DNA of 54,376 nt from Actinomadura latina NBRC 106108 (lineage in GTDB: Bacteria > Actinomycetota > Actinomycetes > Streptosporangiales > Streptosporangiaceae): positions 1 through 54,376 of the forward strand of contig NZ_BCQS01000030.1 of assembly GCF_001552195.1 (NCBI RefSeq), given 5' to 3'. Below the pieces are notes generated by a model, which did no database searches, had not been told where the DNA came from, and saw only the letters and a program-made list of their open reading frames with translations. Positions 1 to 8,155 of the stretch are shown piece by piece (the first letter of the stretch is position 1; every line of letters starts with the position of its first letter). The position numbers and the translations under genes are program-made.

Positions 1-130
1 GCACGGTGGCCGCGCGGGGAGGCACGCCGTCGGGCGGGCCGGTGAACCGCGAACCTCAACCCGCTCTCCTCTCCGTATAGGGGACGGGACGGGTTGGAAT
101 CCCCCGCCTTCAGGCGGGGGAGGATGTCAA
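1..130 (+). mobile_element. Right end of an IS200/IS605-family (TnpB-type) insertion element, cut by the window edge
   Basis: Positions 101-120 form a perfect 8-bp hairpin with a TTCA loop, followed by GGAGGATGTCAA-type sequence ending near 130. Such a hairpin close to the end is the hallmark of the right end of actinobacterial IS605/IS1341-like elements. The reading frame just before it (stop at 78-80) looks like a TnpB tail. The element body lies left of the window, so its length, tnpA status and left end cannot be judged. The exact right boundary (about 130) is inferred from the family pattern. Confidence 0.72.
3..80 (+). CDS. tnpB: C-terminal tail of RNA-guided endonuclease TnpB (partial, 5' end outside the window)
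   Basis: The frame starting at base 3 runs 25 codons to a TAG at 78-80 and ends with residues PVNREPQPALLSV. A basic tail with a VKREP/VKQEP-like motif is common at the C-terminus of actinobacterial TnpB, and it sits about 20 bases before the terminal hairpin, as expected. TnpB is a RuvC-type nuclease guided by the omega RNA made from the element's right end. Only the tail is visible, so the nuclease domain and activity cannot be assessed. Confidence 0.5.
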   Translation, partial: TVAARGGTPSGGPVNREPQPALLSV

Positions 131-178
131 GGTCGTCTCGTCCGATCGTGGGGAGGATGATCGATAGGGGGTGGTGCG

Positions 179-346
179 ATGTGCGAGGCGCAAGGCGACG
201 CGAGCGGGCGCGCGCTGCCGCCGGTGCCGCACGCACGCGCGGCGCTCCCGGACGGCCTCCGGCGGGCGTTCGAGCGGCCCGCCGCCGCCCTCGTCGTCGC
301 GGCGGGCGGCGGTGCGGGCGGCGGTGCGCGGAGCGGGACGGCCTGA
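179..346 (+). CDS. Possible 55-residue protein coupled to the downstream transporter
   Basis: An ATG at 179 preceded by a G-rich GGGGGTGG stretch opens a 55-codon frame rich in Ala, Gly and Arg. Its TGA (344-346) shares one base with the ATG of the next gene, an arrangement typical of translational coupling. Third positions are nearly all G/C, as in real genes here. No domain is recognised. The N-terminus beginning MCEAQGD could be a remnant of a larger gene disrupted near the IS end. It could also be a chance frame. Confidence 0.35.
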   Translation: MCEAQGDASGRALPPVPHARAALPDGLRRAFERPAAALVVAAGGGAGGGARSGTA

Positions 347-1233
347 TGGCGTGGTCCGTGGGCTTCGCCGTCCTCGCGGCGTTCCTGTTCGCCGCCGCCG
401 CCGCGCTGCAGTACCGGGCCGCCAGGCGCGCGGTTCACGGCGGCTCGGACGCCGGCGCGGCGCACGGCCTGATCCGGCGGCTGGTCCGGGACCCGGTGTG
501 GCTGACCGGGTGGGGCGTGAACCTGGCCGGCTTCGGCGCCCAGGCCGTCGGGCTGCACTTCGGCTCGACCGCGATCGTCCAGCCGCTGCTGGTGACCCAG
601 CTGGTCTTCACCATCGCGCTCGGCACGGTCGGCACGGGCCGCCGCCCGGCGCGGATGGACCTGCTCGGCGGGGCGGCCGTGTCGGCGGGCCTCGCCGTGC
701 TGTTCACGGTGCCGGGCGCGATCCCGCCGGAGGGCGAGCCGTCCCGGCCGCGGATCTTCGTCGCGGGACTGATCGCCGCGCCGCTGGTCATCGTGCTGTC
801 CCGGGCCGCGTGGCTGCGCGCCGGGCCGGTGCGGGCCGCGCTGCTCGGCGTCTGCGCCGGGCTGTTCTTCGCGGCCACCGCCGTGCTGATCAAACTCACC
901 ACCGCCGACCTCGTCGACCGCGGCGTCGCGGCCACCGCGGCCGACTGGCCGGGCTACGCGCTCGCGGGCAGCACGCTGCTCGGGCTCGTCCTTGAGCAGC
1001 GGGCGTTCGCCGCCGGGTCGCTGCCCGCCGCGATGACCGCGATGACGATGACCAACCCCATCGCCTCCTACCTGGTGGCCGCGTTCGCCTTCGAGACGCT
1101 GCCGCCCCGGACCGCCGCGGCGTTCACCGCCGTCTCGTTCAGCGTCGTGCTGCTCACCGCGGGGGTGGCGCTGCTCTCCCGGTCCGCGCACGCCGCCCGG
1201 GGACGCGACGACCCCCATACACTCCCCGCATGA
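346..1233 (+). CDS. DMT-superfamily (EamA-like) membrane transporter
   Basis: This 295-residue protein is almost entirely hydrophobic, with about nine to ten membrane segments starting at MAWSVGFAVLAAFLF. It resembles the DMT family proteins of actinomycetes, which export or import small metabolites across the cytoplasmic membrane; the substrate cannot be told. The ATG at 346 was chosen over upstream in-frame starts because the hydrophobic segment begins there and upstream sequence is Arg-rich and unlike a membrane protein. It lies 10 bases before the esterase gene and may be cotranscribed with it. Confidence 0.72.
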   Translation: MAWSVGFAVLAAFLFAAAAALQYRAARRAVHGGSDAGAAHGLIRRLVRDPVWLTGWGVNLAGFGAQAVGLHFGSTAIVQPLLVTQLVFTIALGTVGTGRRPARMDLLGGAAVSAGLAVLFTVPGAIPPEGEPSRPRIFVAGLIAAPLVIVLSRAAWLRAGPVRAALLGVCAGLFFAATAVLIKLTTADLVDRGVAATAADWPGYALAGSTLLGLVLEQRAFAAGSLPAAMTAMTMTNPIASYLVAAFAFETLPPRTAAAFTAVSFSVVLLTAGVALLSRSAHAARGRDDPHTLPA

Positions 1234-1243
1234 GGAACTCGGT

Positions 1244-2143
1244 TTGATCACACGCCGCGCGCTCCTGCTCGGCGGCCTCGGCGGCCTCGGCGCCTTCGCG
1301 GCCGCCGCCGGCACCGGCTACGCGCTGGTCGAGAACGAGGCGCTGCCCGGCAAGGTCCGCCTCGACCGAGCCCTCGGCAGGTGCGGGGACGAGCCGGCGC
1401 CGCCCGCCGCGTCCGTCGCCGTGCAGCGGATGACGTGGCGGTCCGCGCACCGGCGCGCCACCGTCACCGCCACCGTCGTCCCGCCCGCGCGGGACCGCCC
1501 GCTGCGCGGCCTGCCGGTCGTGGTCGCGCTGCACGGCAGCGGCGGCACCGGGGCGAGCGCCGTGGCGCACCTCGGGCTGGACCACTACCTGCCGGACGCC
1601 GTCGCGAACGGCGGCGTCCCGCCGTTCGCCTTGGTCTCCGTGGACGGCGGCCCCGACACCTACTGGCATCCGCGCGCGAACGGCGACGACCCCATCGGGA
1701 TGATCGTGGACGAGCTGCTGCCGCGGCTGCGCGAGCGCGGCGCCCGGACCGATCGCATCGGCGCCATCGGCTGGTCGATGGGCGGCTACGGCGCGCTCGT
1801 CCTGACCCGGCGGCTCGGCGCCCGGCGGATGGCCGCCGCCGTCGCGTCGTCCCCGGCCCTCTTCCGGTCGTACGCGGACGCGCGGTCCGCCAACCCCCGC
1901 GCCTTCGACGGCGCGGACGACTTCGCCCGCAACGACGTCTTCGCCGCCCTGGACGAGCTGAAGGGCGTCCCGCTCCGCGTCGACTGCGGGACGAGCGACC
2001 CCTTCGCCGCGATGGCGCGCGAGTTCCGGGGCCGCGTCCACCCGGCGGGCGCGATGGACGGCGGCTGCCACGACGGCGCCTTCTGGCGTCCTCATCTCCG
2101 TCCCCAGCTCGCCTTCCTCGGACATCATCTGGGCGGCGGCTGA
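1244..2143 (+). CDS. Secreted or lipid-anchored alpha/beta-hydrolase (esterase family)
   Basis: The 299-residue protein starts at a TTG (1244) with GAGGA 8 bases upstream. TRRALLLGGLGGLGAFAAAAG is a twin-arginine-like signal sequence, so export by Tat is likely. The nucleophile elbow GWSMGGYG places the catalytic Ser near residue 178, an HGSGGTG oxyanion-type loop lies near residue 95, and GCHDGAFW near the C-terminus supplies the candidate catalytic His. The fold resembles esterase D/antigen 85-like enzymes. Substrate is unknown. Spacing to the transporter gene (10 bases) suggests an operon. Confidence 0.75.
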   Translation: MITRRALLLGGLGGLGAFAAAAGTGYALVENEALPGKVRLDRALGRCGDEPAPPAASVAVQRMTWRSAHRRATVTATVVPPARDRPLRGLPVVVALHGSGGTGASAVAHLGLDHYLPDAVANGGVPPFALVSVDGGPDTYWHPRANGDDPIGMIVDELLPRLRERGARTDRIGAIGWSMGGYGALVLTRRLGARRMAAAVASSPALFRSYADARSANPRAFDGADDFARNDVFAALDELKGVPLRVDCGTSDPFAAMAREFRGRVHPAGAMDGGCHDGAFWRPHLRPQLAFLGHHLGGG

Positions 2144-2182
2144 CGACCCCGGAATGTCGGTGGCACCAGGGATGATGCCCTC

Positions 2183-4255
2183 ATGACCGAGACACCGGCC
2201 CGCACCGAGATCGGCGACCAGGCCGCCTACGCCGCCGCCGTCCAGACCGCCGTCGCCGCCTCCGCCGCCTACTACGGCGAGGGCGACTCGCCGCTCGACG
2301 ACGACGCCTTCGACCGGCTGGTGCGCGGCATCGCCGCCTACGAGGCCGGCCATCCCGGCGAGGCGCTGCCGGACTCGCCGACGGGCAAGGTCGCCGGGGG
2401 AGCGGTGGCCGGGGACGTCCCGCACACCGTCCCGATGCTGAGCCTCGACAACGTGTTCTCGGCCGAGGGACTGGAGGCGTGGGCGGCGGGCCTGGTCCGC
2501 CGGCTGGGCCGGGAGGTCGCGGTGTGGAGCGTGGAACCGAAGCTGGACGGCCTGGCGATCTCGGCCCGCTACCGGGACGGGCGGCTCGTCCAGCTGGTGA
2601 CGCGCGGCGACGGCGCCGCCGGGGAGGACGTCTCGCACGGCATCGGCATGATCGCCGGGCTGCCGGGGCGGCTGGCCGAGCCGGTGACCGTCGAGCTGCG
2701 CGGCGAGGTGCTGATGACGCGCGCCCAGTTCGAGGCCGCCAACACCGCCCGGACGGGCGCGGGAGGGGCGGCGTTCGCCAACCCGCGCAGCGCCGCCGCC
2801 GGGTCGCTGCGCGCCAAGGACCGCCCCTACCAGGTGGAGATGACCTTCTTCGCCTACGGCGCCCTCCCGATGGACGGCACCGACGGCGAGACGGCCGCCC
2901 GGCTGCGCGACCTGCCGCACAGCGGGATCATGGAGCTGGCCGCCGGGCTCGGCGCGCACACCACCGCCGCGACGCCCGTCCCCGCGATCACCGCGGCCAC
3001 GATCGAGCGGGTGCGCGGGCGCGTCGAGGAGATCGCCGCGCTCCGCGCCGAGCTCGACTTCGGCATCGACGGCATCGTGATCAAGGCGGACGCGGCCGCC
3101 GACCAGGCCGCCGCCGGGATCTCCTCCCGCGCGCCCCGCTGGGCGATCGCCTACAAGCTGCCCGCCGTCGAGAAGATCACCCGGCTCCTGGACGTGGAGT
3201 GGAACGTCGGCCGCACCGGCGTGATCGCGCCGCGCGCCGTGCTGGAGCCCGTCGAGGTGGACGGCTCGACCGTCACCTACGCGACCCTGCACAACGCCGC
3301 CGACATCGAGCGGCGCGGCCTGATGATCGGCGATCACGTCACCGTCTACAAGGCGGGCGACGTGATCCCGCGCGTCGAGGCGCCGGTCGTGCACCTGCGG
3401 ACCGGCGGCGAGCGGCCGATCGAGGCGCCCGCGGCATGCCCGCGCTGCGGCGACGGGATCGACGCCTCGCAGCAGCGGTGGCGGTGCGTGCGGGGGCGGT
3501 CCTGCCACGCCGTCGCGTCCGTCCGGTACGCGGTAGGCCGCGACCAGCTCGACATCGAGGGGCTCGGCGAGAACCGCATCGACCAGCTCGTCGACGCGGG
3601 GCTGATCACCGACTTCGCCGACCTGTTCTTCCTCGCCCATGACCAGGTCATCGCCCTGGACCGGATGGGGGAGACCAGCACCACCGCGCTGCTGGCGGCC
3701 ATCGAGGGCGCCAAGGCCAAGCCGCTGAACAAGGTGTTCTGCGCGCTCGGCGTGCGCGGCACCGGCCGGTCGATGTCGCGCCGCATCGCCCGCCACTTCG
3801 CCACGATGGACGCGATCCGCGCCGCCGACGCCGAGGCGTTCCAGGAGGTCGAGGGCGTCGGGCCCGAGCGCGCCGCGATCCTGGTCGCCGAGATCGCCGA
3901 GCTGGCGCCGCTGATCGCCAAGCTCGTCGCGGCGGGCGTCACCATGACCGAGCCCGGCGCCACCGGCCCGGCCGCCGCGCCCGGTTCCGAGCCCGAGACC
4001 CCGGACCTTCCGCTCGCCGGGCTGTCGGTCGTCGCCACCGGATCGATGGCCGGGCCGCTGGAGGGCCTGTCCCGCAACCAGGTGAACGAGCTGATCGAAC
4101 GCGCCGGCGGCAGGGCGTCCTCCGCGGTCTCGGCCCGCACCTCCCTGCTCGTCGCCGGCGCGAAGGCGGGCTCGAAGAAGGCGAAGGCCGAGAAGCTCGG
4201 CGTCGAGATCCTCACCCCGGAGGAGTTCGCCGCCCGCGTCGCCGCCTTCCTCTGA
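2183..4255 (+). CDS. ligA: NAD+-dependent DNA ligase, divergent LigA
   Basis: The 690-residue protein seals nicks in DNA using NAD+. Domain Ia is recognisable by Y31, SPLDDDAFD and DSPT. The adenylated lysine is K120 in KLDG, followed by the OB fold, a Cys4 zinc finger (C419, C422, C435, C441), helix-hairpin-helix repeats (about 460-590) and a C-terminal BRCT domain (about 612-690). The finger spacing (C-x2-C-x12-C-x5-C) is slightly short, and the adenylation region between about 240 and 275 differs from typical LigA. This may be an accessory paralogue rather than the essential replicative ligase. The ATG at 2183 follows GGGATGATGCCC without a strong ribosome site. Confidence 0.88.
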   Translation: MTETPARTEIGDQAAYAAAVQTAVAASAAYYGEGDSPLDDDAFDRLVRGIAAYEAGHPGEALPDSPTGKVAGGAVAGDVPHTVPMLSLDNVFSAEGLEAWAAGLVRRLGREVAVWSVEPKLDGLAISARYRDGRLVQLVTRGDGAAGEDVSHGIGMIAGLPGRLAEPVTVELRGEVLMTRAQFEAANTARTGAGGAAFANPRSAAAGSLRAKDRPYQVEMTFFAYGALPMDGTDGETAARLRDLPHSGIMELAAGLGAHTTAATPVPAITAATIERVRGRVEEIAALRAELDFGIDGIVIKADAAADQAAAGISSRAPRWAIAYKLPAVEKITRLLDVEWNVGRTGVIAPRAVLEPVEVDGSTVTYATLHNAADIERRGLMIGDHVTVYKAGDVIPRVEAPVVHLRTGGERPIEAPAACPRCGDGIDASQQRWRCVRGRSCHAVASVRYAVGRDQLDIEGLGENRIDQLVDAGLITDFADLFFLAHDQVIALDRMGETSTTALLAAIEGAKAKPLNKVFCALGVRGTGRSMSRRIARHFATMDAIRAADAEAFQEVEGVGPERAAILVAEIAELAPLIAKLVAAGVTMTEPGATGPAAAPGSEPETPDLPLAGLSVVATGSMAGPLEGLSRNQVNELIERAGGRASSAVSARTSLLVAGAKAGSKKAKAEKLGVEILTPEEFAARVAAFL

Positions 4256-4261
4256 CGCGGG

Positions 4262-5440
4262 TCAGGCGGTGCCGGCGGCGCGGCCGGTGCGGACCAGCCA
4301 GCTCAGCATCAGCATGACGTCGAGCCGGCCGTCCAGGTCGGAGAACCGCCCGCCGGTCAGCTCGGCGATGCGGCGCAGCCGGTACCGGACGGTCTGCTCG
4401 TGGATGTGCAGCCGCTCCGCCGCGATCACCGCGTTGTCGCCGCACTCCAGGTAGGTGAGCAGCGTCTCGGCGAGCGGCTGCCGGCGCGCCGGGGCCAGCT
4501 CCAGCAGCGGCCCGAGGACGGCCTCGGCGGTCGCGCCGATCAGTTCGTCCGCGGCGATGGTGGCGAGCGCCGCGATGTGGTCCACGCACCGGACGGGGCC
4601 GTCGCACGGCAGCAGGCCGCGCTCGGCCAGCGTCAACGCGTGCCGTGCCCAGCGCAGCGAGACGGCGCCCTGCCCGAGCGGCACGGTCGGCCCGATCGCG
4701 GCCGTGCCGAGCCTGCGCAGCACCGGCCACAGCCGCTCCTGCCCGGGGCCCTCCGGGTCGGGCACCACGAGGAACGGGATCGGCGCGTCCCAGTCGGCCA
4801 GCACGGCGGGCGGCAGGATCCGCGCGCCGGCGGGCGCCCCGGCCGGCAGCGCGACCAGGGCGATGCTCTTCGGCAGCTCCCAGCGGGCCGCGACCGCCAG
4901 CTCGGAGATCGTCTCCGCCGCGGGCGCCGGCTCGGCGACCAGCAGGTCCCGCAGCCGGTCGCGGCGCCGCTCCCGCTCGGTCGCCAGCTGCCCCTGCTGG
5001 CGGGCGTAGCCCTGCGCGGCGGCGTCGGCGACCCGCGCCAGCAGCATGAACAGCGAGTCGGTGAGCCGGCTCAGCGTCTCCCGCGACCAGCCGAGCCGGT
5101 AGGCGTCCTTGATGAACCGCCGGCAGGCGACCTGGCTGCTCACCCGCATCGCGTTCTGCAGGGCGCCGAGGCTGCGGCCCTGCCGGGCCTCCTCCTCGCC
5201 GAGCCGCATGTACAGCTCGGTCAGCTGCCGCGCGTCGGCGTTCGGGTGGTCGACGGAGTCGACGAAGAACGCGACGGTGTCGGCGACCGTGCGCTCCACC
5301 CGCTTGGCGTACTCGCCGCCGTCGTCCCCCGCGTACTCCGGGACCTGGTCGCGGATCTCGCGTTCCATCTCGTCGACGGCGGCCTGAAGGTGCTGCCGCA
5401 GCAGTCCGGGCAGCTCGGCGGGCATGGGCCCTGGTGTCAT
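4262..5440 (-). CDS. PucR/CdaR-type transcriptional regulator
   Basis: The 392-residue protein ends in the helix-turn-helix characteristic of PucR/CdaR regulators (about residues 330-368), with HIHEQTVRYRLRRIAELTG. The N-terminal half is a helical region like that in actinobacterial RsbR/PucR-type proteins; a GGDEF-like middle domain is common in the family. Members usually sense metabolites and control neighbouring catabolic genes. Its neighbours (ligase downstream, acyltransferase upstream) give no clear target. It converges on the DNA ligase gene with only 6 bases between stops. A motif at 5488-5503 lies in its upstream region. Confidence 0.8.
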   Translation of the reverse strand: MTPGPMPAELPGLLRQHLQAAVDEMEREIRDQVPEYAGDDGGEYAKRVERTVADTVAFFVDSVDHPNADARQLTELYMRLGEEEARQGRSLGALQNAMRVSSQVACRRFIKDAYRLGWSRETLSRLTDSLFMLLARVADAAAQGYARQQGQLATERERRRDRLRDLLVAEPAPAAETISELAVAARWELPKSIALVALPAGAPAGARILPPAVLADWDAPIPFLVVPDPEGPGQERLWPVLRRLGTAAIGPTVPLGQGAVSLRWARHALTLAERGLLPCDGPVRCVDHIAALATIAADELIGATAEAVLGPLLELAPARRQPLAETLLTYLECGDNAVIAAERLHIHEQTVRYRLRRIAELTGGRFSDLDGRLDVMLMLSWLVRTGRAAGTA

Positions 5441-5541
5441 CCGGTGTCCGTTCGGCGAGGTCGGGCGGGACGAATCGGCCTCACCCTAGGCAAGAAAGGC
5501 AACGCTGTCATCACTCGCCCCCCGCCGTAGCGGCCCGGCGG

Positions 5542-6861
5542 TCAGGTCCGCGCGGGGTGCGGGGAGGCGGCCGGGGCGGTGTTCGAGGCGGTGTCCGAGG
5601 CGGTGCCGCGAGGCGTCGTCAGGCGGCGCCCGAGGCGCTGCGCGGGGCGTTCGACGTACCGGTGCGTGAGCGCCGCGGACACCAGGACGCCCGCGACCAG
5701 CACCGCGCCCCAGGCCGCCCGGACGGGGACGGGCAGCCCCCAGGTGTCCCGTCCGGCCGCGTACCAGACCACCTGGACGACCAGCGGGTGCAGCAGGTAG
5801 ACGGAGTAGCTGACCAGCCCCGACCACACGAGGAACCGGGGCATGCGGCGGTTGCGGAGCGCGAGGCCGGCGAGGAAGGTCAGCCACGCGGCGGCCACGG
5901 CGATGGACCAGTCCCGCCCGAGCGGGTTCGGGTTGGCGTACAGGGCCCAGGACGTCGGGGTCCGCATGCCCGCCACGACCGAGAGCACCGGGACGACGGC
6001 GACCATCGCCATGGCCGGCCGGAGGGGGAGCCGCCCTTCCTGGATCGCGCGGACCGCCGTCCCGGCGAACATCGTGGCGATGATGCAGAGGCTCTCGATG
6101 GCGCCGATGCGGCTGTTGAGCACGAGCAGCGTCAGGGCGAGCGCCGCCACGACCACGACCCCGGCCCGCCGCACCGCGCGCCGGCCGAAGAGCATCGCGG
6201 CGAGCCCGCCGGCCAGCAGCAGCACGGCGGCGAGGATCGTCCCGCCCGGCCACCGGGAGGCCAGCAGCCCGGACGGCAGCGCGACGCCGAGGATCGCCGC
6301 GCCCACGCCGAACCCCAGTGCGACGCGGGCGCTGGAGCGGTGCACGCCGGCGACGAACATCGCCGTGATGAGCAGGTAGAACACCATCTCGTAGGACAGC
6401 GTCCAGAGCACGTTGACGGCGTTCGGCACGCCCAGCAGGTCCTGCAGCATCGTCAGGTGGGCGAGAGCGGACGCCCACGGCCGGTCGCCCAGCGCGGCGG
6501 GCAGCCCGTAGGTCACGCCGGCCGCCCCGAGCACCAGCGCCAGGCCCAGCGACACGCCCCAGGCCGGGTACAGGCGGAAGAACCGGCCGGCCCAGAAATG
6601 CCGGACGCTGCCGCGCCGCTGCAGCGAGAACGGCACGACGTAGCCGCTGACGAGGAAGAACACGAAGACCCCGTACCGGCCGAAGTCGAACCAGGGGCCG
6701 GCCGTCCGCCGCACCTCGGGCAGCAGCACGTCGAGGGAATGCTCGAACACCACCACGAGGGCGGCCAGGCCGCGCAGGGCGTCCAGCCATCCCATCCGGG
6801 AGGCCCGATCCGCGGGAGCGCCGTTCTTCGTCAGAGCTGGGGGCGGGGTGTTCGTCGGCAT
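5542..6861 (-). CDS. Membrane acyltransferase, acyltransferase-3 family
   Basis: The 440-residue protein has around ten membrane segments and the acyltransferase-3 signature. The conserved catalytic His is H41 in VFEHSLDV, and GRYGVFVFFLVSGYVV follows. Such enzymes O-acetylate or O-acylate sugars, peptidoglycan or antibiotics at the membrane. The start at 6861 (MPTNTPPP) was chosen because the hydrophobic core begins soon after; further upstream codons are Arg- and Ser-rich and overlap a promoter-like AT-rich stretch (6895-6925). The acceptor is unknown, and no sugar-polymer genes adjoin it. Confidence 0.8.
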   Translation of the reverse strand: MPTNTPPPALTKNGAPADRASRMGWLDALRGLAALVVVFEHSLDVLLPEVRRTAGPWFDFGRYGVFVFFLVSGYVVPFSLQRRGSVRHFWAGRFFRLYPAWGVSLGLALVLGAAGVTYGLPAALGDRPWASALAHLTMLQDLLGVPNAVNVLWTLSYEMVFYLLITAMFVAGVHRSSARVALGFGVGAAILGVALPSGLLASRWPGGTILAAVLLLAGGLAAMLFGRRAVRRAGVVVVAALALTLLVLNSRIGAIESLCIIATMFAGTAVRAIQEGRLPLRPAMAMVAVVPVLSVVAGMRTPTSWALYANPNPLGRDWSIAVAAAWLTFLAGLALRNRRMPRFLVWSGLVSYSVYLLHPLVVQVVWYAAGRDTWGLPVPVRAAWGAVLVAGVLVSAALTHRYVERPAQRLGRRLTTPRGTASDTASNTAPAASPHPART

Positions 6862-7059
6862 CGGAGGCCACCATAGGGGCCGAACCGTTACCGTCTCTAA
6901 CGGGCGAATGAGATTTTCGTGAGATAGCGGCTTGCCGGCTGACTCAGTGTGACGGGACGAGGACAACCGCACGACCGCCTGGAGCAGGGGTCTCGCAAGC
7001 GGAGCGGAAGGCCGCAACGGCGGTGCCCGTGTGACCAATGACACACCGCGGCGGACGGC

Positions 7060-7845
7060 TCAGCGGACGCCGACCGCCCCGTACATGAGCGGGACACCGG
7101 GGGCCGTCCCGCCGGTCAGCGGCACCACCCCCGGCGCGAGCGGGCGGAACGGCCCGAGCAGGCGCGCCACCTCGGCGCCGCCGCGCGGGTGCACCGGGAC
7201 GCCGCTCGCCTCCCGGTAGCACCGCGCGGCCTCGGCGATCGCGGCCGGGGCGAAGTCGGCGGTGAGATGCGAGACGACCAGGGCGCTGCCCGGCGCCGCC
7301 GCCGCGGCCAGGGCGGCGACGACGTCGCGGGCGCCGGGCAGGAAGTGCAGGACGGAGGAGAGCACCAGCGCCACCGGTTCGGCCGGGTCGATCAGCCGGC
7401 CCACCTCGGGACTGTCCAGGACCGAGGCCGGCTCGCGGAGGTCGGCGCGGAGCGCCGCGATGTTGCCGCCGTCCATCAGCAGCGCGCGGGCGTGGGCGAT
7501 GACGAGCGGGTCGTGGTCGACGTAGACGACGCGGGTGCCGCCGATGTGGCGGGCGGCCATCTGGTGCAGGTTGTCGGATCTGGGCAGTCCGCAGCCGAGG
7601 TCGACGAACTGCCGGAGCCCGCGCTCGGCCAGCCGCCGGACCGACCCGGCGAGGAACGCGCGGGCGGCCAGGGCGGCGTCCGCCGCCTGCGGGAGGACGG
7701 CCAGCATCCGGTGCGCGAGCAGGCGGTCGCAGGAGTAGTTGTCCTTGCCGCCGAGGAGGTAGTCCTGGACCCGCGCCGGACCCGGCCTGTGCAGGGCGAG
7801 CGGGGTCTCCGCCGTCCGTGTGCCGGCCACGGTCATCTCGTTCAC
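7060..7845 (-). CDS. SAM-dependent methyltransferase, DUF574 family
   Basis: This 261-residue protein matches the actinobacterial DUF574 (S-adenosyl methyltransferase) family. It begins with RPGPARVQDYLLGGKDNY, the family hallmark, followed by the SAM-binding motif DLGCGLP at 82-88 and an acidic ribose-binding motif YVDHDP at 108-113. These enzymes are numerous in streptomycetes and relatives, but their substrates are mostly unknown. The GTG at 7845 has GGAAGG at a good distance; an ATG three codons later is an alternative. No cotranscribed partner is evident. Confidence 0.85.
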   Translation of the reverse strand: MNEMTVAGTRTAETPLALHRPGPARVQDYLLGGKDNYSCDRLLAHRMLAVLPQAADAALAARAFLAGSVRRLAERGLRQFVDLGCGLPRSDNLHQMAARHIGGTRVVYVDHDPLVIAHARALLMDGGNIAALRADLREPASVLDSPEVGRLIDPAEPVALVLSSVLHFLPGARDVVAALAAAAAPGSALVVSHLTADFAPAAIAEAARCYREASGVPVHPRGGAEVARLLGPFRPLAPGVVPLTGGTAPGVPLMYGAVGVR

Positions 7846-8155
7846 CTATCGCCTTCCCGTGCGGGGCGGAGTGCAGCGGCTCCATTCCGACGGTAGGCGG
7901 CCCGGCCGGGGAAGGCGTGACCGGGTCCGGTGAGCGGACGGGAGAGGCGCGCGTCCGGTGGCCGCATCGGGCCAAGCGCGTTTCGGCGGCGCCCCGCCGG
8001 CCGCGGAGCCCCCGGTGGCGGGCATCAGGAACGCGGCGAGCGAACGGACGGTCGCCGTGCGCTCACCCGGCCGTGCGGACGCCCGCGGCCGAGTGTCCGC
8101 TTCCGGTCATGACACGGACTTAACCGATGCAGTCGAGGGCCTGTGGAGAACCCGC
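7846..8155. other. Intergenic region of 310 bases
   Basis: No convincing gene is seen. A 6-bp hairpin (GCGGAC at 8075-8080, GTCCGC at 8095-8100) could weakly terminate the GNAT transcript that arrives from the right. The remainder is GC-rich with no clear promoter for the DUF574 gene that starts at 7845. Confidence 0.5.

Larger units (their letters stand above)
1..146 (+). ncRNA. Omega RNA (reRNA) 3' scaffold and guide of the TnpB element
   Basis: In IS605-type elements the guide RNA overlaps the end of tnpB, contains the right-end hairpin and runs into flanking DNA, which serves as the guide. Here the hairpin at 101-120 and the terminal GGATGTCAA are visible; the guide would begin near 131 (GGTCGTCTCGTCCGAT). 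The 5' end lies outside the window or within the tnpB tail. The RNA is inferred from the family architecture, not shown directly. Confidence 0.42.

Noticed and set aside
1154..3796. Long open frame on the minus strand opposite the esterase and ligase genes
   Set aside because: It lacks any domain and is Arg/Gly/Asp-biased, as expected for the antisense frame of GC-rich genes; the plus-strand genes have clear motifs.
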